Source of the DNA: Monosporascus cannonballus
Lineage: Eukaryota; Ascomycota; Sordariomycetes; Xylariales
Length of the DNA stretch: 49,873 bases
Reading direction: 5' to 3'
NCBI GenBank assembly: GCA_004154925.1
Contig: QJNS01000381.1
Span: 1-49,873 of the forward strand
How positions within the stretch are numbered: the stretch's first letter is position 1; every line of letters starts with the position of its first letter. Positions 21,116-33,400 of this stretch are shown here, piece by piece. The notes beneath the pieces were generated by a model. The model made no database searches and was not told the origin of the DNA. It saw only the letters and a list, made by a program, of their open reading frames with translations. Made by a program: the position numbers and the translations under genes.

Positions 21116-23358
21116 ATGCCCTCATCCGAGCAGACTGAGTTGCTGGCGACACCGTGGTATGTATCATTCGTTCCCGAGAGAAACTCATCCGAGGTGTCGG
21201 TTTCGGATATCTCAGCAGAATGCTAACTATGGATTTGATGCGCTAAGTGTTACCTGCCGCGATCACCACTTAAAATGTAGGTAATTGGTCGAGCGCGCCT
21301 GTTTTATAGTTCCCAGGCGCTATTAACACCTGCTGAATAGGTGATCGCGCGGTTCCAAGATGCGGGCGCTGCGTTCGCGCGGGTCGCGAATGTAAGATCG
21401 CATTCAAGTTCAAGGCGAGTAGAGGTATGGTCGACTCCTTTCAGGCCTCGACAGGATGGGGGTTTACGAACATCCACAGGAGCTTTTAATAAGGGCCAAA
21501 AATGGGTCAGAGCGCCTAAGAGGTGTAAGTTCCGCTACAACGGTAAGCAGGCCTGTTCAGTAAGGAGGGGCTGACTGAAGCTCTTTAAGTGACCTACGTC
21601 GATGAGACCCGGTTCCTTACAACTGGGATTCCTCCAGAGGACATATCTCGCTATCAATTACATTCCGACGATCTCATAAGCAACGATCCAGCGTCGACAC
21701 CCTCGACGCATTCAGAGCGGGCCACGCCTGGCACAGGTGAATCTGCCGGGCATGGCCACCCGGGTGTATCATCGACTCATTGTTCACCAAGCCACCGTGC
21801 CATGTTCCCAAGGTCAAATTCAGGAACGTCGGAACACCACTCTGATGGACAAGCGGGAGCGGCAAACTCTACCAGCCCTTTCCCTTTCGAATCATCACCT
21901 TTTGGCACGCACCCACTTCCCGCAGGCATTCTGCTGAGAAGCAGTTTCCAGGAGAATACCTCGGCATTTCCCCTGGCGTCTCGAACTGAGGCGATCCTGT
22001 TTCGCCATTATATTAAGAACTTGGCAGTTTGTGTAGGTCGAAAGGGTTATGTCGCGAGGAGAAACATACTGACGAGACCAGTTGGATCTGTGTGATCCGC
22101 TGCGCCACTTCGAGCTCGTTGTCCCTGAGCGTGCCGGCACTTGCAAGACACTTCTCAATGCTATCTTGGCAATAGCTTCAAGGCATCTCAGTTGGACAAG
22201 CGATTTCGATCCCCTAGCGTCGAATCGATATCATGACGAGTGCCTCAGGTATCTGAACCCCATGCTAAGCCATGCGTCTACGCTCTCGGACGAGAACCTA
22301 TTTGCAGCAACCATCATTTTACGCATGCTAGAAGAAATGGAGGGTATGAAGTCGCTGAGATACATGGTAGAGCCATCAGTTAACCGTGGGTACCAGGCTC
22401 GACTACAGGCCAAGATTATCATGGTCATTTACTCGGTATCCATGCTTTTGTCAACATCGGAGACCAGTACATGATACCTGGAAGCCTAAGTGCAGCTTCG
22501 TTCTGGGTGGGGCTCCGACAGGAGATATATATCGCCGTGATCACTCAGCAGCCAGTCAAGGTTAACTTGGGCCACTTCGTGGTGGACCGGTCATTCGAAC
22601 CCGCGGATGATTACACATGGTCAAACCGGGCGATCGTCCACCTCGCCGACGTACTCAACTTTTGTTTCGGCGAGGACCCTCCATCAAGCAGTCACTGGGA
22701 CGCCCTGAATAAGGCTTCCGAAAAGTGGTCACTTAGTAGACCTACGTCGTTCAACCCATTTTTCTACGGGGAGCGGGTCCCCCCCTCGGCTTTCCCTGAA
22801 GTGTGGCATGGTTCGAGTTGTCACGGTGAGTTCTAGAACTCGAACCCACCGGTCCCGTTTCGAAATCAGTTGGCTCACTGGCTATCTAGTCATCGGCATC
22901 CAACACCATATACTAGCACAACTATTCCTAGTTCAATTCGACCCGCGAATTCCAAAAGTCGGTACAAGTCGCCGGTCCGCGATAAGAAAAATGACAGTGA
23001 GTGCTCTAAGCGATGCCATTTCGAGTGAGTACTCACATGGGATAGAACCGGATTGAGGAGCTCATGCGGGGGCTATGTGGCATCGGGCATTGTAATAGCT
23101 GGACACCGCCAGCAATGTTTACAGCTTGTATGGGTATTGCAATGTGTAGGAGCTCCCTAGCCAATTCTCGGCTTGTGCTTAGCTGACTTTAAGCCGTACC
23201 TAGTTGGTGACCAGTTTACCGAACAAACGGACCAGGGAGCCTTGATGGACTTGTTGAAGAAAACCGAGGCGGATCATGCCCGCCCGACGAAAGCAATACA
23301 ACAGCAACTCATGAAGGCCTGGGGTTGGATACCGGATCACGACGGTAGCGGCGGATGA
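21116..23358 (+). CDS. Zn2Cys6 (fungal binuclear cluster) transcription factor
   Basis: Ten exons: 21116-21156, 21248-21276, 21341-21424, 21480-21524, 21590-22032, 22082-22343, 22409-22825, 22890-22996, 23046-23145 and 23204-23358. All junctions are in phase and give 560 residues. The DNA-binding cluster is canonical once spliced: C14-x2-C17-x6-C24-x6-C31-x2-C34-x6-C41, with basic residues between. C14 and C24 have codons split by introns, and both flank a 29-nt exon 2. WVRAPKR then links to a Ser/Thr/His-rich low-complexity region (residues about 80-170). The C-terminal body has the conserved words of the fungal_trans_2 family: FRHYIKNLAVC, LCDPLRHFELVVP, HGHLLGIHAFVN, GSLSAASFWVGLRQEIY, VIGIQHHILAQL, and finally LLKKTEADHARPT with MKAWGW. 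It is expected to act in the nucleus on CGG-containing sites. No stop or frameshift. The exact splice sites of introns 4 and 9 are the least certain. Confidence 0.85.
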
Positions 23359-23994
23359 GAGAGCTGTGCATTCCATTCCTGGAATCGCCACATCGGAGAA
23401 TAATCGTCCTATTGATCGGTAGACAAGAATGGGCCACAGCGCAAGCATTGACCGTAGTGCCGTTCACGTTAAATGTAACTGTTGGCTGATCCGGTCGGTC
23501 TCCCGTTTCCATGCCAATCATTTCTCTATGCATGTGGTCACAGAGTAGGAAAGGCGGCCTACTTGCATGTGGTTGCGTGTGAGCATGCCTTTGGCGATGA
23601 CTGGCCAGACCTCTGATCTCAACTCGGACAAAGTTGCCCATTTCGGAAGATATGGCAAGAAGCTATTCCCACGACTCTGGAATGATGTGGAGTACCTCAC
23701 AAAACTCTTTTTGTGGGGCATTGACTGAGGCCTGCCAGAGCCAGTTTAAATCGGCGATTTTTACCCAAGTTGATTTATATAGGGTCTCGTTGTCGTGGAG
23801 GTTGGCTTACTTACACGCGGTTGATCGACCTCCCGATTCCTATATATCAGGGCGCAGTCGCCATGGCTTTTCGAAAGTCGCTTCGTTCGTCATTAGAAAA
23901 CGAACTTCGATACCCCGGCACTCTCCAGACTTGACATAACAGTTCTCAAGACACGGAAAGATTTAATTCGGTTCAACTTGCTTCACGTCACATA
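23359..23994. promoter_or_regulatory. Spacer and promoter upstream of myo-inositol oxygenase
   Basis: About 640 bp with no gene. A TATATAT element at 23841-23847 lies ~150 bp before the oxygenase ATG and is a plausible TATA box. CCGGTCGG near 23491 repeats the CGGTCG core also seen in the permease promoter; with such a short word this may be chance. Confidence 0.4.
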
Positions 23995-24915
23995 ATGGCG
24001 CCTGGAGCCCTCCTTGACAACAACACGTCGACTCGTGACGGCTTCGAGCTCGAGGACACCTCAGACAAGATTGACGCAGTCAATTTCTTGAAGGATCAGA
24101 ACAAGTTTGAGCGCAGTCAGTTCGACGCCGAGAAGGACAAGACGAAATTCAGGCAATATGAAGATGCCTGCGATAGAGTCAAGAACTTTTACCTCGAGCA
24201 ACACACCAAGCAGACCGTTGCGTACAACCTAAAAGTCCGCAACCACTTCCACAGCCGCAAGCGGGAGGAGATGACCGTCTGGGAGGCCATCGAAAAGCTC
24301 AACACCCTGATTGACGAGTCCGATCCGGACACCAGCCTATCCCAGATCCAGCACCTGCTGCAGTCCGCTGAGGCCATCCGCAGGGACGGCAAGCCCCGCT
24401 GGATGCAGCTCACAGGCCTTATCCACGACCTCGGCAAACTGCTCTACTTCTACGGCTCCGAGGGCCAGTGGGACGTCGTGGGAGACACGTTCCCCGTGGG
24501 ATGCGCGTTCGACGAGAAGATCATCTACCCCGGCAGCTTCGCGGCGAACCCGGACACGCGGGACCCTATCTACAGCACGAAGAACGGCATCTACGCCCCC
24601 GGGTGCGGCCTCGACAACATCATGCTGTCGTGGGGCCACGACGAGTACCTGTACCACGTGGTCAAGGACCAGTCGACGCTGCCGGACGAGGCCCTAGCCA
24701 TGATCCGCTACCACTCCTTCTACCCCTGGCACCGCGAGGGCGCCTACCGCCACTTCATGGACGAGAAGGACGAGCGTATGCTCGAGGCCGTCTGCGCCTT
24801 CAACCCCTACGACCTCTACAGCAAGAGCGACGGCCTGCCCGACGTCGAGCAGCTCAAGCCCTACTACCTCGAGCTCATCGACGAGTACTTCCCCCAGAAG
24901 GTCGTCAAGTGGTAA
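23995..24915 (+). CDS. Myo-inositol oxygenase (MIOX)
   Basis: An intronless 306-residue enzyme, the normal length for the family. MIOX is a cytosolic di-iron oxygenase that uses O2 to cleave myo-inositol to D-glucuronate, the entry step of inositol catabolism. It has the HD-domain-like helical fold with iron ligands visible: H144-D145 in LIHDLGKLLYF, H215 in SWGHDEYLYH and H240 in RYHSFYPWH; NHFHSRKREEMT upstream contains the candidate first His. Other hallmarks are KPRWMQLTGLIHDLGK, GDTFPVGCAFDEKIIYP, YGSEGQWDVVGD and the C-terminal FNPYDLYSKSDG. The ATG at 23995 follows an AT-rich leader and gives a typical acidic N-terminus. Codon use in the second half is strongly C-ending. It stands downstream of the regulator in the same orientation; with the permease this suggests a sugar/inositol utilisation group. 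Confidence 0.96.
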   Translation: MAPGALLDNNTSTRDGFELEDTSDKIDAVNFLKDQNKFERSQFDAEKDKTKFRQYEDACDRVKNFYLEQHTKQTVAYNLKVRNHFHSRKREEMTVWEAIEKLNTLIDESDPDTSLSQIQHLLQSAEAIRRDGKPRWMQLTGLIHDLGKLLYFYGSEGQWDVVGDTFPVGCAFDEKIIYPGSFAANPDTRDPIYSTKNGIYAPGCGLDNIMLSWGHDEYLYHVVKDQSTLPDEALAMIRYHSFYPWHREGAYRHFMDEKDERMLEAVCAFNPYDLYSKSDGLPDVEQLKPYYLELIDEYFPQKVVKW

Positions 24916-26872
24916 AAGGGCCTTGGGGTATTGCTTCATGAAACCTGTATGACTGGATGATAATGATGGCTTCGTGCCGCGTTTTATTTTGAGTTGTGCT
25001 ACGTGTACCTTACTTTGTCGAAGAATTCATACCTTACTTTTCTTGTTAGCTGACCACGGGCCGCGGTCGAGCTGGCGGTCCGCCAACGGATTCTTACAGC
25101 GTGATATCAATTTCATTCGAAAAGCTGCAATCGTCCTTACGGGCGTAGTTTCCTTAGGTAGTGATACCTTAAGCCCTACGCCATTTTGTATGTGACTCTG
25201 AAGACATAGCTACAACTTCAGCTTGGCAAAATGGCTGCTACTGGCAGGAACCCGACAAGTTCAGCAGAAATGGTTCTACTCTCTAATACTCTTACTTCTC
25301 TTATACACTTCTCCGCCCAAATTAAATCGTAAAATAGGGCTACTTCTAACTTTATACTATTGAGCAATATACACGGTAGGATTAAGGTACCGATCTTAAT
25401 TAACAATATGACTATAAATATACGTATAAGGTATAATGGGGGACTAGGAGGTGTTTAGCTATCGGGCGGAGCGTCTACCGACCAGCAGAAACGGTAAGGC
25501 ACGAATTCCTTGAAAACGTACACGTAGCACAACTCTTAATTCTTTTTTAAATTTTTTTTCAGGGGCTGGGTTTTAGTGCCGGCTTGATTTGGGCGAATAT
25601 TAAAGTGGTGTGGGTGGGTGATATATTTTCAAGTGTATAAATAACGAATACTTCTGATGGGTAGAGAGAGAGCGTGCTTGCGTCTCTAGTTGAGCACTTC
25701 GGAGATAGATATGCATTCGTACAATGCAAGGAGACGATCGATAATAATTATGTGTGAATGCAACGGCTTCACAAGTGCAGTTGACTGGCTAGGCTATGTG
25801 TCAGTTTATGAGGCATATATTGCACAAGTTTCGAATACTATAATAGCGGTGACCCTGAAAAGCCACTGTATAGTGCTCGCAAGCCAGCGGGTATTTGCTT
25901 TTCTATTTCACAGTTAGGCAGGGTGACGGTATCTCGAGATATGGTGATATCCAACTTTTCCAAGTACACGATGATATTGTCTGGTCATTAGATAGGCATG
26001 GTTAGCAACCTATGCCAGAATAGATCGAGTTATGCTGAGTCTTGAGGTAACTATTTCACTGGCAAGTAATCAGTTTCAAACTTTGATATTCATAAGTAAT
26101 GGAGCCCTGATTATGTAGAAGAATTCAGAGGGAGTTCCTGTTCATCTCGAGCACCCGAAGAATATCCCGCCGGCTTCCAACAACAGAAATAGCTATGAAT
26201 GGTATTCGAGCTTGGATTACTGCTGTTTATGCTAGTTACGAAGAAGATCGCATGGAATTTCTGGAGGGAGAAACCCGCCCTGGCATTTCATGAGTATTGA
26301 TACTGGCCCGGGGTGCATGCATGGAAGGCTCTAGAAATATGGTGTTGATGTCTATGCAAGGAGGCTGTAGGTCCCAAGTCTTTAGAATAGCTCTGTATCC
26401 AGCTTCAATGCACCCCCTTCTGCCCGTGGGCACTTCCACTCCCTTTGGCTATGTAAATTGGTGGTCCCAACCGTAATGAAGACATCATAGGTCTGCCATG
26501 GAGTGTTCACAAAGACAATCCAGCGCTACTTTTTTAGCTTAAGTTTAGACCGAGGCGTTTCCGTGCCTCGGAGACTACAATTTATCCCGTCAAAATCGAG
26601 TCTGCCTCTGATCTGGTGACATATGCAAAGAACAGATCGGGCCTGAAGCAGATGCGTCTTCTAATCCAGCTAGCAATTCAGCGCCTTCTAACTGGGACCC
26701 GGAACGTACAAAAGTCCATTTAGAAAGCCGAATATCTTTCCTCCGGCCTTAATCAAACGGGCAGTCCCCCTTCCACCTAAACGGCTCTCTTTTTCTACAA
26801 CGTTCGAGAACCACAAAATAACACACAACGCCTTTTTCCGGCTTTCCTACGAACTACTTGTCACACCAAATC
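24916..26872. other. Gene-poor region with an AT-rich patch
   Basis: Holds the MIOX 3' UTR, then an AT-rich, TpA-rich patch at about 25270-25440 that resembles RIP-mutated DNA, then featureless sequence. No ORF with recognisable motifs, no tRNA. Confidence 0.5.
25270..25440. other. AT-rich, TpA-rich patch (possible RIP-mutated repeat relic)
   Basis: Composition drops sharply to AT-rich here, with many TA steps (for example ATAAATATACGTATAAGG), while flanks are mixed. This is what repeat-induced point mutation leaves in filamentous ascomycetes, but no transposon motif remains to confirm it. Confidence 0.35.
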
Positions 26873-27390
26873 ATGCCTACTATGCGTTTGCAAGGCCTGT
26901 CCGGCGCTGGTGCTGCTGATGACCTTCCTAAGCGGATATTAAAGCTTCTAATAATTGAGCTCCGGAATATTCGGGAACAAGGGCATGACAATCGCCCCTG
27001 GAACTCCGCGACCAGGAACGACACCTTAACGATCAACGATGTCCTACATGAGATCTAACAGCTCAGAGACGGAACGACGGCTTTACCTAAGGAAGATTCC
27101 TGGAAGTTTTATGGAAAATCTCTCGAGTAGTGGGACGAGATCAAAGATAAACGCTATGGATGAAATACCTTGATGGCTTGAAGGTCCAAGAATGCCCCCT
27201 GTCCCGTCGATTCAAACAGGGTCACTGCAACTCTCGGAACTTGAGCGCATACAGTCAGAACTGGCCGGGACACAAGTTTATGCAGAGAGTGCATATCACA
27301 CTGGTGAGAAGGGGGACAGGACCTACACTTTTATCTTCTTGGCATGAAACTGTACATTCATCGGAAATTGAAGCACGGTTGAAGTAGCTT
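26873..27390 (+). pseudogene. Possible degraded coding sequence with C-to-T type stops
   Basis: From the ATG at 26873 a frame runs to TAA at 27056-27058, but reads on sensibly (QLRDGTTALPKEDSWKFYGK, then WDEIKDKRYG) through TAG at 27128-27130 and TGA at 27161-27163. The three stops could be CAA, CAG and CGA changed by C-to-T. In another frame from about 27225 to 27345 a helical, charged stretch (LQLSELERIQSELAGTQVYA) also looks protein-like. I recognise no family. It could be a RIP-damaged transposon or gene piece, or chance. Confidence 0.3.
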
Positions 27391-28058
27391 CCGGTCATCA
27401 AACCAGCCTGTCTCGTCAAGGAGCCGGGCTGAGAGCTTTGAGAAGTAGAGTCAGAACCTCGGGAGCCGTCCAAGACTGAATTACACTGGGTCCGTGGGCG
27501 ATAAATGACTAAAGACAAGGGAGCACTGGAAAATTTCTGATAAGTTGTAGGCCAGGAGGTTGAAGATAGTTGACAGGCATTGTGGTTAAGGGAGAAATGA
27601 TTGGGCTTATTAGTCGACTTCGAACTATCTACGATGGCCTTCGGATACATAGCAATTTTCTACGGACGTCTCGTACAATGGAAACTGCTCTTTTCACGCA
27701 AATGGTCACTGCTATAAGCCAACTACGCTTCTAATGGGCAACGAATTGCGACACTTCAATTGGATTGGATTCGGATGATTCGGAATAAATCAGCCGATGA
27801 GCACTCCGAAGACGCCATCCGGAAAGACAGATATGGGCCTCTTTCCAGCAAGAACTTCAACTGCGGCTAAGGACGCTGGCAGGTTGACGTTCGGATTAGA
27901 TTGCATCTTAGCTCTAGAGTAAGGAGATCCAATTAGACTAGACAAGCCGATGACGACATTGTGCGTCGTCTGTGCAAGATTATTCGGCTACCTAAAAGGT
28001 TCGACGGCGGCCTAGAATCGAGACCCCTTCCTTGGCGGCATCCATTTTGTGGTCTCTT

Positions 28059-28104
28059 GGGGGGGGGGGGCCACTGGGGGGGCCACTGGGGGAGGTTGGG
28101 GTTG
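28059..28104. repeat. Poly-G tract with repeated GGCCACTGGGGG units
   Basis: Twelve Gs, then CCACT, seven Gs, CCACT, five Gs, and further GGGG blocks. Four or more G-runs lie close together on one strand, so a G-quadruplex is possible. Confidence 0.75.
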
Positions 28105-30405
28105 GCATGCGAGCGAGGCAGCGGCAACTCTGAAGGCTTGAACACCCGAGACACCCTGACACGGTACGCGGCGCAACCCAAAAAAGAGCCGGGGCTGAGC
28201 TGGATTGTGCCCTATGGCATGATTTCGGCAGCACGGTGCTTGGAGTGCATATTTAACCCTGCCTAGCTTGCTCCCAGGTAGTATGGCAGTCCTGTCACGT
28301 ACAAAGACAGTTGGCCAGTAGGCCTACGTTTTTTGTTTTTTGTTTTTTATTCCACTGACCACCAGGGCAGACGGACGGTCGTTCTCTAGTAATAAAATTT
28401 GGGGTGCCTGATGACCTGGGCCCATCTTTTTCACCTGACGGCTCGCCGTTTTATACCACCACGACCACCACCTTGCAAGCCGCTTAGGGCAGTCTGGACG
28501 TGATGATCGTCAATTCCTGGCCAACCGTATCCATGACTTACATGCGAGAAATACTAGAAACGTCCGATGGCTGTGGGGACCAGGGCCATTCGTCCTGCCT
28601 CAATCGAGGAGAGAGCCGGCCTCCTTTGACAAAAGTGCTACTGGAATTGACTTTGTTCAGCTCTCGGAGACAACTCCGGCGAGATATCGAGGGGGGTCCC
28701 ATTCGTACTAGCGCTATCTCGTAATAGAGCCGACCTAGTTTTTCCACGGCATTGCTTAGTAGATGTGGGACAGATGAAATCGAAGTTCTGAGTTATGTAA
28801 GTTTTTGTCAGAGGATATCGTGCCGAGGCTCCCGCTGTAACCAGTTTGCTGATATGTCAGTAAGTCTGAGGGCGGCATCTCCTGGACTAGATTATCCCGT
28901 CGATGCGCCCATGTTCGGTATTATTTAGAGAAACACAAGAAGAAAATGTTGAACTGGTTGTGACCGCATTCAATTCCTCCGAACAGGGGTCAATTTACTC
29001 GCTCTCAAGTAGGTAACCCGATAAACCACACGTGTGCACAGCTAAACGCAACAGGTACATGCGGGTACTTACCCAGATGCCATGTACACAGTACAAGGTG
29101 GGTGGGTGGTACTTCCAATCAGCAACTAGCACGTTCCCAACAGGCACACATTTGACCCATTCCAACTCGAGGGCGCTAGACGCACGAAAAGTACAGCACA
29201 GTACGCAGATAGAGTATTCTGTGTGCTCCTTCCTCTTCCGGTCCCTGCATAAGAAGCATATATGTAGATCTATGTATAATTCCAGACCTTCTTTTTCTTC
29301 CTCCCATCATCCCGTACGAGCCCATAGCGCGGCGCCCGGCACCTTACTGAGTATGAACGAAATATCCTATGTTTGTTGCGTCAGAGGGGAATACAGCTAA
29401 AGTTTGCCTACCGACAGTAGCGTGCAACTTAAATGCTACGTATGTCATCCCGTCCAGACTATTTACCTGACGCACATGTGCCGTTTGGTTGATTGATTAC
29501 CCAAGTCAGCAGCCTTAATCGCTCGCATAGCAGGACCATTTTCTTATTCTTTGGTGCACACAACACTCCACTAGACTAGACAGATACTCGGCGCATGTCG
29601 ATCATTTCATGGTCCCTTGGTCCATACCGGAAGAGAAAATAATAGGACCAGAGAATACCCATCGCCCATATGTGTCGACTTGTTTCGAGTTACTGTCTCC
29701 AGCCATCCAGTATCTGATTGCCTGTCTCCATTACACCCAAATCAAACGTTTCATCGCAACCCGACCTTTACAACACCTCGCAACTCGCACCTCACCTCAC
29801 ACATCTTGCGCTCTTCGCACTGAATCCACCTTCATACCTACCTACGTATCTACATACTGCCTACATATGCATACACACATATATGCATATGCACATATAC
29901 GTACATAGCCGTAGTCCGAAGTACATGCATGATTTCATCCTGCTGCGGACTGTCTATCTAATCATATGCGGCTAACTTTTCTCGCATCCATCCCATCAAT
30001 TCGTTCCATTCCTAGAGCTACCTACCTACCTCCCCCCTACACCACATCCACGTGTAGCATATCGCCCTGTCTAAACCTGATTGAACACATCAATCATCCG
30101 CCCTGGGCCGCAACGTCTCTAGCGCCCTCTGCCTCACGGACACACACACTGGGTCAACAGACATTAGGTACGCCCTCGGTCTAGGCGGTACTACCTGTCT
30201 ATCTCTTTGCGCCGGAAGAGAGGAAAAGAAAGGACGGATAGAGCAACGCAAAGCACCGCTGCTTTTACGAGCCGCATGACAAACACGCTGCGGTCCTTTT
30301 CTGCCGCCAACCTGGAGTCTGCCTCCCGTTCTTCCAATACCCGCGCCCCTTCGCGGCCATCTCGCAACTATTGAATCTATCAGTTGATATTCCGATACGG
30401 ACCAC

Positions 30406-30456
30406 ATGAAGAAGCCCAGCTCATCGCTCGATTCCCGCGCAAGAAAGGCAAGATAG
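30406..30456 (+). promoter_or_regulatory. Candidate upstream ORF in the PRP24 leader
   Basis: ATG at 30406 opens a 16-codon frame (starting MKKPSSSLDS) that stops with TAG at 30454-30456, 13 bases before the PRP24 start codon. It matters only if the transcript begins upstream of 30406. Confidence 0.35.
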
Positions 30457-30469
30457 GTATAGGTACAAG

Positions 30470-33400
30470 ATGGCGAATCCCGTAGGCGAGGATAGCTGGC
30501 TTGCGTATGTTGAGGAGGAGAGCCGACACGCCTCCGACCTCGAGGCTCGAGTCAAGGTCGTCGAGCTGTTCAAGAATGCCGTGAACGCCGAGCCTGGAAG
30601 CTTGAAGGTTTGGCTGGCATACTGCGAATATTTCTGGTCGCTCTTCATCGATTGTCAATCCGGCGAGGCGGGATGGCCCGAGGAGGAGCAGATGTTGGGT
30701 CGCGAACTGTTCTCCTTCGACGCCGCTCTCAGTCTGTGGAACGAAGGTTACGAGGCCATCAAGTACCGGCTGAGCGATAGCCACGAGTTCTGGAATCGCT
30801 GGATTTCGATCGAGTTGGACCAGCTGGCGAGGACCCGGACTCCCGTTGGAGTGCGCCGCATATCCCACCTATTCCGCGATCGACTGCAGATCCCGCACGC
30901 CACATGGGACAACACCTCGCAGATGTACTCGAGCTTCCTAAGCACCTACAACAACGCCGCTTACGAATCTGAGTTCAAGGAGGTCACCAAGATTGCCCAG
31001 GAGGCCAAGAGCGCCTACGAGCTCCGCGAGCCTCACGAGCTCAAGCTGAGTAGGGCCGTCAGATCGGGCGACGAGGAGGCTCAGAAGACCGCATTGAGAG
31101 AATACCTGGATTGGGAGATGGCTCAGGTCGGGTATACCGAGAATCCCGCGCTGACCGTCTCGCTGTGTCTCGGTCTCTACTCGCGAGCTTTAACTGGAAT
31201 TTTCTCTTTCGATGAAGAGATATGGAGCAACTACACCGTCTACCTTTCAGGCCGACACCATGACGCCAAGAAATCGCGGGTTCGGTACCTCTTACCTAAC
31301 ATGCTAGATGTTCTGCAGCGAGCCACGACTCATTGTCCCTGGTGTGGCCAGCTCTGGGCTAGATATATCTTGGCTGCCGAAGTGGTCGGTCTCTCGTTTC
31401 AGAATGTGGAGGCCATCAAGCATGCAGCAACCAACACCAAAGCCCTGGAGAAGGATGGCATGACTGGCATCCTGGACATGTATGCTGCCTGGTGCGGTTA
31501 TCTCAAACGGACCGCCATGGACCCTAGCGCCCACGAGGACGCCGCCGACGTTGCCGAGGTTGGTCTGCTAGCTGCTCTGGAAGATGTGCACCTGTGGGGT
31601 GAACGCCTCTACAAGGATACCTATCGCGGCGACCCCAACTACCGACTGGAGCGAATTCTGATCCAGTTCCTCACCGAGGTAAAGGGCGAGATTGACCAGG
31701 CCAGAAGCCACTGGGTCCGTATGTCTAAAAAGGAGGTATTGGCTGATAGCTATGACTTTTGGCTCAACTATTACCTGTGGGAGATGATGGTCTATGCTTC
31801 CACGCCGAGGGCCCGGAGCCCCACGCCGGCTACGCCCAGCTCCAAGACGATGCGAGTTCCCGAGTTAGCGACCAATGTTCTGCATAGTGCCGTTAGCCGG
31901 AAGACTATGGATTGGCCCGAGCGACTCATGGACGTTTACCTCCAGCACTGCAACGACTATGAACAGCCCGACGCCCTTCATTACGCCATGGACACCGTTT
32001 ACAGAGCGCGTAAGCGGGTTGCAAAACGCCGCGAACGGGAGAATGCCCAAGCGGCTGCTGCATATGCTGCTCAGGTCCAGGCAGCCCATCCGCCGGCCGC
32101 TAACACGATGACTGAAGACGCCACGGTGCAGGACTCCCCGTCAGGTTCTAAGAGAAAACGCGAAGCAACCCCTGACGATGCGGCCCAGGGCGCAACCAAG
32201 CGAGCGAAGAATGCCGATGTCAACGAAGTCGACGTTGTCGCTAACGAGCAACACTTGAAGCGTGATCGTGAGAATACGTCGGTAATGGTGACTAATATGC
32301 CACCGGACGTGACAGCGACGGCTATCAAGAAGTATTTCCGGGAATACGGGCATATTAACCAGCTGAACGTCCAAAAGGAGGCTGATGGCAGCTCCTCTGC
32401 TCTGATCGAGTTCCGCTCGACGGAAGATGTCAAGTCGGCTTTGTTGCGAGACAACAAGTATTTCGGCCAGTCTCAGATTCGCGTGAAACCTGGTACCGGT
32501 CTAACTCTATACTTGTCTAATTATCCCCCGTCCGCCGACGAAACGTACATCCGCGACCTCTTCAAGGACTGCGGCGATATCTTCAGCATTCGATGGCCAT
32601 CCCTGAAATATAACACCCACCGTCGGTTCTGCTATGTCACCTTCCGGGATGCTGATGCGGCCTACAAGGCTACACAGAAGGATGGCAACTCCTTAGAAGG
32701 GAAGTACAAGCTCCAATGCAAATACTCGGATCCGGCACACAAGAAGCATCGTGAAGGTGCCGTTGCCGAGGGCCGGGAGGTCAAAGTAAAGAACGTCGAC
32801 CCCAAAGCCACCGAGAACGATATCAAAAGTGTATTTGGTAGATACGGCAAGGTCGCCACCGTGCGCATCATCACCAACCTGAGTGGGAAGAATCTTGGCA
32901 CTGCGTATGTGACTTACGAGACGAAAGAAGCGGCCGAGAGTGCCCTGGAACTCAACGACACCAAGTTCAAGTCACAAATCCTTCACGTCGAGCTGAGTAA
33001 GGAGACCAACTACAAGCCCTTCTCAACGATCAAAGGCGACCGCGGCTCGACAGCGTCGCCGCCGGCGTCTGCTACCGATGGTGACGTACCGATGCCAGAT
33101 GAGCATGACGGGTCTCGTGGTCGAAGTCAGGGGCCATCCCCACAAGAGATCCGGGCGAGGACGCTTGCCCTGATGAACATCCCCGATACGGCCAATGATG
33201 CTCGCATTCGGAGTGTGGTCGAAAAGCACGGCGATATCGTGAAGTTGGTCCTCCGACCGGATCATGAGGGCGCAATCATCGAGTTCGCGGACCCAGTCGC
33301 CGTCGGACGGGCATCGCTGGCTCTAGACGGATTCGAAATCGCGCCAGGCCGCAAGATCCGGACCGGCAACACGAGCGATCTCTTCAAGGAGAAGTCTGAG

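Larger units (their letters stand above)
27391..30469. other. Gene-poor region ending in the PRP24 promoter
   Basis: About 3 kb. It contains a G12 run with two GGCCACTGGG-type units (28059-28100), a T6GT6GT6 tract near 28329, TACC/TATATG microsatellites near 29840-29910, and the C/T-rich PRP24 leader. Short open frames near 28500 and 29030 lack recognisable features and are not called. Confidence 0.5.

Noticed and set aside
21341..21574. Continuous frame through the regulator's third exon region starting with GTG
   Set aside because: The zinc-cluster cysteines are in another frame; a 55-nt intron (21425-21479) and a GTAAGT intron (21525-21589) join the conserved segments in phase.
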